A DNA stretch of 64,000 nt from Cronobacter dublinensis subsp. dublinensis LMG 23823 (lineage in GTDB: Bacteria > Pseudomonadota > Gammaproteobacteria > Enterobacterales > Enterobacteriaceae): positions 248,001-312,000 of the forward strand of contig NZ_CP012266.1 of assembly GCF_001277235.1 (NCBI RefSeq), in the 5' to 3' direction. Each line of letters begins with the position of its first letter. Position 1 is the first letter of the stretch. Position numbers and translations under genes: made by a program. Shown here piece by piece: positions 59,931 through 64,000 of the stretch. The notes under the pieces were generated by a model, which saw only the letters and a list, made by a program, of their open reading frames with translations, ran no database searches and had not been told where the DNA came from.

Positions 59931-60731
59931 ATGTATCAGGTCGTTGCGTCTGATTTAGACGGCACACTCTTAGCCCCTGACCATGCACTGACGCCGTTTG
60001 CCAAACAAACGCTCAAATTACTCACCGCCCGCGGCGTGAATTTTGTTTTCGCGACGGGCCGCCACCATATCGACGTTGGGCAGATCCGCGACGGCCTTGA
60101 GATCAAGGCCTATATGATCACCTCCAACGGCGCGCGGGTGCACGACACCGACGGCAATCTGGTCTTCACCCATAATCTCGACACCGATATCGCCGCCGAT
60201 CTGTTCGGCGTGGTGCGCGACAACCCGGATATCATCACCAACGTTTATCGCGACGACGAGTGGTTTATGAGCCGCGAACGCCCGGACGAGTTGAAATATT
60301 TTAAAGAGGCCGTCTTTAAATATTCGCTGTTTGAACCGGCGTTGCTGGAGCCTCAGGGCGTCAGTAAAGTCTTCTTCACCTGCGACGTGCATGAAAAACT
60401 GCTGCCGCTGGAGCAGGCTATCAACGCCCGCTGGGGCGATCGCGTCAATGTCAGCTTTTCGACGCTTACTTGTCTTGAAGTCATGGCGGGCGGCGTGTCT
60501 AAAGGCCATGCGCTGGAAGCGGTCGCCAAAGCGATGGGCTATGGGCTGGAGTCCTGCATCGCGTTCGGCGACGGCATGAACGACGCGGAAATGCTCTCCA
60601 TGGCAGGCAAAGGCTGCATTATGGGCAATGCCCATCAGCGTCTCAAAGACCTGTTGCCGGAGCTGGAAGTTATCGGCACGAACGCCGAAGATGCCGTACC
60701 GCACTACCTGCGTAAACTTTTCCTCGCGTAA
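59931..60731 (+). CDS. yigL: HAD sugar phosphatase YigL
   Basis: A 266-residue Cof-type (IIB cap) HAD phosphatase, E. coli length. Motif I DLDGTLL (nucleophile Asp near residue 8), cap domain about 85-190, motif III in GVSKGHALEAV and motif IV GDGMNDAEML. It dephosphorylates sugar phosphates and pyridoxal phosphate, and relieves glucose-phosphate stress when raised by SgrS. The start is ATG at 59931 (MYQVVASDLDGT). It follows pldB by 49 nt. Confidence 0.94.
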   Translation: MYQVVASDLDGTLLAPDHALTPFAKQTLKLLTARGVNFVFATGRHHIDVGQIRDGLEIKAYMITSNGARVHDTDGNLVFTHNLDTDIAADLFGVVRDNPDIITNVYRDDEWFMSRERPDELKYFKEAVFKYSLFEPALLEPQGVSKVFFTCDVHEKLLPLEQAINARWGDRVNVSFSTLTCLEVMAGGVSKGHALEAVAKAMGYGLESCIAFGDGMNDAEMLSMAGKGCIMGNAHQRLKDLLPELEVIGTNAEDAVPHYLRKLFLA

Positions 60732-60741
60732 TTTTTCGGAT

Positions 60742-60770
60742 GACAAGTGGTTTATCGGTAACCACTTGTC
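60742..60770. promoter_or_regulatory. Perfect 11-bp inverted repeat between yigL and yigM
   Basis: GACAAGTGGTT / AACCACTTGTC with a 7-nt spacer, 10 nt after yigL. There is no T run on either side, so it is not a standard terminator. It lies upstream of a possible yigM -10 (TACAAT, 60806-60811). TTGTCAACC at 60766-60774 resembles one half of the BirA box (TTGTAAACC) but its partner half is missing at the right distance. Confidence 0.5.
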
Positions 60771-60842
60771 AACCAAATAGTGCAACTTTTCGCCAGCAGC
60801 TTCGCTACAATGCCTCTCTTTGTTTTCTTTGAGATGATTATT

Positions 60843-61742
60843 GTGGCGTTACTCATCATCACCACGATCCTGTGGGCCTTCTCTTTTAGCCTGATCGGCG
60901 AATACCTCGCGGGCCATGTGGACAGCTACTTTTCCGTGCTGATGCGCGTCGGGCTGGCGGCGCTGGTGTTTCTGCCGTTTTTACGCACCCGTGGCCAGAG
61001 CCTGAAAACGCTTTCGCTCTATATGCTGGTGGGCGCGCTGCAGCTGGGCGTGATGTACCTGTTCAGCTTCCGGGCTTATCTTTACCTCACCGTCTCGGAA
61101 TTTCTGCTGTTTACCGTTCTGACGCCGCTCTATATCACGCTGATTTACGATCTGCTGAGTCGTCGCCCGCTGCGCTGGGGCTACGCGTTAAGCGCGGGTC
61201 TGGCGGTCATTGGCGCGGCGATCATCCGCTATGACAAAGTGAGCGATCACTTCTGGACCGGGCTGATGCTGGTACAGCTGGCGAATATCAGTTTCGCCAT
61301 CGGGATGGTGGGCTATAAACGCCTGATGGAGACGCACCCGATGCCGCAGCACAGCGCGTTTTCGTGGTTCTATCTTGGGGCGTTTGTGGTGGCGGTCATC
61401 GCCTGGTTTGCGCTCGGCAACCCGCAGAAGCTGCCGACCACCGGCCTGCAATGGGGCATTCTGGTGTGGCTTGGCGTCGCGGCGTCCGGGCTGGGATATT
61501 TCATGTGGAACTACGGCGCCACGCAGGTGGACGCCGGCACGCTCGGCATTATGAATAACGTGCATGTGCCCGCCGGGCTGCTGGTCAACCTCGCCATCTG
61601 GCAGGAGCAGCCCCACTGGCCGAGCTTTATCATTGGGGGAGCGGTGATAGTGGCTTCTCTATGGGTCCACCGACGCTGGGTCGCGCCGCGCTCCGCACAA
61701 ACGGCAGTGAATCACAGGCGTGCTGACGCGCCTGCTGAATAA
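60843..61742 (+). CDS. yigM: Biotin transporter YigM (BioP)
   Basis: A 299-residue EamA-family protein with ten TM helices, equal in length to E. coli YigM, which is the high-affinity biotin importer. It opens (M)ALLIITTILWAFSFSLIGEYL from a GTG at 60843; an in-frame ATG lies three codons upstream. Two EamA repeats are visible, the second including GYFMWNYGATQVDAGTLGIM. Its last 113 nt overlap the end of metR on the other strand. Confidence 0.92.
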   Translation: MALLIITTILWAFSFSLIGEYLAGHVDSYFSVLMRVGLAALVFLPFLRTRGQSLKTLSLYMLVGALQLGVMYLFSFRAYLYLTVSEFLLFTVLTPLYITLIYDLLSRRPLRWGYALSAGLAVIGAAIIRYDKVSDHFWTGLMLVQLANISFAIGMVGYKRLMETHPMPQHSAFSWFYLGAFVVAVIAWFALGNPQKLPTTGLQWGILVWLGVAASGLGYFMWNYGATQVDAGTLGIMNNVHVPAGLLVNLAIWQEQPHWPSFIIGGAVIVASLWVHRRWVAPRSAQTAVNHRRADAPAE

Positions 61743-62583
61743 ACGCCTCCGTCACCGGCTGACGCTGCTCGCCATCTCGCACCGCAGCGTACAGCCGGCT
61801 CCATAATCCGTCGCCCAGCGCGCGCGTCACCACCAGCCCCTGACGCTCGAAATTCTCCACGACCCAGTGCGGCAGGGCGGCAATGCCCATACGTGCCGAC
61901 ACCATCTGGATCAGCAGCAGCGTGTTATCGACGCTTTTCAGCGTCGGGCTGACGCCCGCAGGCTGTAAAAAGTGACGCCAGACGTCAAGGCGGCTGCGCT
62001 GCACGGGGTAAATCAGCAGCGTTTCGCTGGCGAAATCTTCCGGCGTCACCTGGGCTTTGGTCGCCAGCGGATGATCCGGCGCGACCACCAGACGCACTTC
62101 AAAATCAAACATCGGCGAATAGTGCAGGCCGCTGCGCGGCAAGATGTCCGAGGTCAGCACCAGATCGAGTTCGTCCTGCTGCAGCGCGGGCTGCGGGTCA
62201 AACGTCACGCCCGATTTGAAATCCATCTCCACCTGCGGCCAGCGCTGGCGAAACGCCTCCAGCGCCGGGGCCAGCCACTGAATGCAGCTGTGGCACTCAA
62301 TCGCGATGCGCAGCCGCGTCTGCTGCGGTTCGTTGCACGCCTGCAACGCGCGGCTAATCTGCGGCAGCACCTGCGCTGCCAGCTGCAGCAGGATCTCGCC
62401 CTGCGGCGTAAAGCGCAGCGGCTGGCTTTTACGCACAAACAGCCGGAAGCCAAGACGCTGCTCCAGATCGCTGAACTGGTGTGAAAGAGCCGATTGGGTC
62501 TGATGCAGCGAGGCCGCCGCCGCCGCCAGCGAGCCGCAATTGCGCAGCGCCTGGAGCGTTCGCAGGTGTTTTATCTCGATCAT
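61630..62583 (-). CDS. metR: LysR-family activator MetR
   Basis: A 317-residue LysR regulator, E. coli length. The HTH region opens MIEIKHLRTLQALRNCGSLAAAA with HQTQSALSHQFSDLEQRLG. The effector domain binds homocysteine, which raises metE activation. It activates metE, metH and other genes, and is divergent from metE. The C-terminal tail (about the last 38 codons) lies opposite the end of yigM and is more variable than the rest. Confidence 0.95.
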   Translation of the reverse strand: MIEIKHLRTLQALRNCGSLAAAAASLHQTQSALSHQFSDLEQRLGFRLFVRKSQPLRFTPQGEILLQLAAQVLPQISRALQACNEPQQTRLRIAIECHSCIQWLAPALEAFRQRWPQVEMDFKSGVTFDPQPALQQDELDLVLTSDILPRSGLHYSPMFDFEVRLVVAPDHPLATKAQVTPEDFASETLLIYPVQRSRLDVWRHFLQPAGVSPTLKSVDNTLLLIQMVSARMGIAALPHWVVENFERQGLVVTRALGDGLWSRLYAAVRDGEQRQPVTEAFIQQARQHACDSLPFVRSAARPSVGGPIEKPLSPLPQ

Positions 62584-62595
62584 GAAAGTCCTTCA
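62583..62595. promoter_or_regulatory. MetR binding site
   Basis: A perfect match to the MetR consensus TGAA-N5-TTCA (TGAAAGTCCTTCA), overlapping the metR start codon and 23 bp before the metE -35. A weaker half site TGAACATTTTGCG follows at 62604-62616. Confidence 0.75.
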
Positions 62596-62617
62596 CTTGG
62601 CCATGAACATTTTGCGC

Positions 62618-62670
62618 TTGAGGAATATACAGTAACTGCCAATTATGGATGTGTAAACATCTGGACGTCC
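62618..62670 (+). promoter_or_regulatory. metE promoter with tandem MetJ boxes
   Basis: -35 TTGAGG (62618-62623), 17 bp, -10 AATTAT (62641-62646). Directly after it are three adjoining 8-mers compared with the met box AGACGTCT: GGATGTGT (5/8), AAACATCT (6/8) and GGACGTCC (6/8), at 62647-62670. MetJ with S-adenosylmethionine would cover the start point. This predicts a metE leader of about 210 nt. Confidence 0.65.
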
Positions 62671-62681
62671 AAATCCGTCGT

Positions 62682-62783
62682 CTTTCGAATTTCTGGTGCG
62701 TTGGCTGCACTGGCTCGCCCCGGTCACTTACTTCAGTAAGCTCCCGGGGATTCCCCAGCTTGCCGCCTTCCCGAAATCCGAAA
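62682..62783. repeat. Dispersed palindromic repeat, copy 3 (~102 bp)
   Basis: The same element as at 37281-37383. It shares CTTTCG at the left, TTGGCTGC, the core GTCACTTACTTCAGTAAGCTCC, CTTGCCGCCTT and a right arm ending CCGAAATCCGAAA. The outer arms pair (TTTCGAATTTC with GAAATCCGAAA, one mismatch), so the RNA could fold as one long hairpin. It lies within the predicted metE leader. Confidence 0.8.
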
Positions 62784-62860
62784 TACACACGGATTAATTA
62801 AGAAGATCAGACGAACAGATTCATCTCCTGACGACTCATTCTTAAGAGAGGCAGAACATC

Positions 62861-64000
62861 ATGACTATCCATAATCACACCCTCGGTTTTCCCCGCGTCG
62901 GCCTGCGTCGCGAACTGAAAAAAGCGCAAGAGAGCTACTGGGCGGGCAAGAGCACGCGTGAAGAGTTACTGGCGGTGGGCCGCGAGCTGCGCGCACGCCA
63001 CTGGGAGCAGCAAAAAGCGGCGGGAATCGATCTGCTGCCGGTGGGGGATTTCGCCTGGTACGATCATGTTCTGACCACCAGCCTGCTGCTCGGTAACGTT
63101 CCGGCGCGCCATCAGAACGCCGACGGCACCGTCGATATTGATACCCTGTTCCGCATTGGCCGTGGCCGCGCGCCAACCGGCGAGCCCGCCGCCGCTGCCG
63201 AAATGACGAAATGGTTTAACACCAACTATCACTACATGGTGCCGGAATTCACCAAAGGCCAGCAGTTTGCGCTGACCTGGACGCAGCTGCTGGACGAAGT
63301 GGACGAAGCGCTGGCGCTCGGCCACCACGTTAAGCCGGTGCTGCTGGGCCCGGTCACTTACCTGTGGCTTGGCAAAGTGAAGGGCGAACACTTTGATCGT
63401 CTCTCGCTGCTGAACGAGATCCTGCCTGTCTACCAGCAGGTGCTGGCGGAGCTTGCGAAGCGCGGCATCCAGTGGGTGCAGATTGACGAACCGGCGCTGG
63501 TGCTGGAGCTGCCGCAGGCGTGGCTTGAGGCGTTCAAACCGGCTTACGAGGCGCTGAAAGGCCAGACTAAACTGCTGCTCACCACCTATTTTGAAGGCGT
63601 GAGCGACAATCTCGACACTATCACCGCGCTGCCGGTGCAGGGGCTGCATGTTGACCTGGTGCACGGCCATGACGACGTGAACGAACTGCATCGTCGCCTG
63701 CCGCAGGAGTGGCTGCTCTCGGCGGGTGTGATTAACGGGCGTAACGTCTGGCGCGCCGATCTCAGCGAAAAATATGCGCAGTTGAAGGCGGTCGCCGGGC
63801 AGCGCGAACTTTGGGTCGGCTCTTCCTGCTCGCTGCTGCACAGCCCGATTGATCTCAGCGTCGAGACCCGTCTGGATGCCGAGGTGAAAAGCTGGTTTGC
63901 CTTCGCGCTGCAAAAATGTGAGGAGCTGGCGCTGCTGCGTGACGCGCTGAACAGCGGCGATACGGCGAAAATCGACCAGTGGAGCGCGCCGATCCAGGCC
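62861..64000 (+). CDS. metE: Cobalamin-independent methionine synthase, 5' part
   Basis: The first 380 codons of metE; the frame is open to the window end. E. coli MetE is 753 aa, so about half is present. It opens MTIHNHTLGFPRVGLRRELK, with AAAAEMTKWFNTNYHYMVPE and VQIDEPALVLELP typical of the N-terminal barrel. It transfers a methyl group from 5-methyl-tetrahydropteroyltri-glutamate to homocysteine; the zinc site lies in the missing C-terminal half. AGAGAGGCAG precedes the ATG. It is activated by MetR and repressed by MetJ. Confidence 0.97.
   Translation, partial: MTIHNHTLGFPRVGLRRELKKAQESYWAGKSTREELLAVGRELRARHWEQQKAAGIDLLPVGDFAWYDHVLTTSLLLGNVPARHQNADGTVDIDTLFRIGRGRAPTGEPAAAAEMTKWFNTNYHYMVPEFTKGQQFALTWTQLLDEVDEALALGHHVKPVLLGPVTYLWLGKVKGEHFDRLSLLNEILPVYQQVLAELAKRGIQWVQIDEPALVLELPQAWLEAFKPAYEALKGQTKLLLTTYFEGVSDNLDTITALPVQGLHVDLVHGHDDVNELHRRLPQEWLLSAGVINGRNVWRADLSEKYAQLKAVAGQRELWVGSSCSLLHSPIDLSVETRLDAEVKSWFAFALQKCEELALLRDALNSGDTAKIDQWSAPIQA

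Noticed and set aside
60766..60811. A BirA operator before yigM
   Set aside because: Only one half-site fits. No GGTTTACAA-like partner is present at the 15-16 bp spacing, so it is not called as a feature.

Overview
The window is a stretch of core chromosome from a member of the Enterobacteriaceae. Gene order follows E. coli/Salmonella from the end of an rrnC-type rRNA operon (23S, 5S, tRNA-Asp, tRNA-Trp) to metE. The proteins are close to E. coli K-12 in sequence and length. Coding DNA is clearly richer in G+C than E. coli, and no aslA/aslB lie between the tRNA cluster and hemY. This fits a Cronobacter/Enterobacter-like genus, but the genus cannot be fixed from the sequence alone.

Layout. 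1-1525: rRNA/tRNA end and terminator. 1596-4473: hdfR, maoP, comM. 4685-14003: branched-chain amino acid block, with the ilvL attenuator, ilvX, an intact ilvG, ilvMEDA, and divergent ilvY/ilvC. 14102-21474: ppiC, rep, gppA, rhlB, trxA, rho. 21681-34532: the enterobacterial common antigen (ECA) operon wecA-wzzE-wecBC-rffGH-wecDE-wzxE-wecF-wzyE-wecG. It is tightly packed, with many 4-nt overlaps and one clear terminator at its end. 34684-37262: yifK/thrP, a four-tRNA operon (Arg, His, Leu, Pro) and the small RNA glmZ with a sigma54/GlrR promoter region. 37483-44753: hemCDXY, cyaA, cyaY. 44920-50652: lptM-dapF-yigA-xerC-yigB-uvrD. 50761-60731: corA with a structured leader, yigF, yigG, rarD, yigI, pldA, recQ, rhtC, rhtB, pldB, yigL. 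60742-64000: yigM (biotin uptake), metR, and metE, which is cut by the window end.

How the parts work together. The ilv block makes isoleucine and valine under attenuation, probable IHF activation and IlvY control. The ECA operon makes the lipid-linked GlcNAc-ManNAcA-Fuc4NAc unit, flips it and polymerises it. The hem operon makes uroporphyrinogen III and lies divergent to cyaA. GlmZ ties amino-sugar status to envelope precursor synthesis. The remaining genes cover DNA repair and replication (rep, uvrD, recQ, xerC), phospholipid turnover (pldA, pldB, yigI), transport (corA, rhtB, rhtC, rarD, yigM) and methionine control (metR, metE).

I see no prophage, insertion sequence, CRISPR array, defence island or unknown multi-gene system. 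The less ordinary content lies between genes: a dispersed ~100-bp palindromic repeat (two copies after glmZ, one in the metE leader), the corA leader with a small ORF and crossing stems, a shifted rhoL-like ORF, GlrR sites at glmZ, ACA motifs at yifK, and several perfect inverted repeats.
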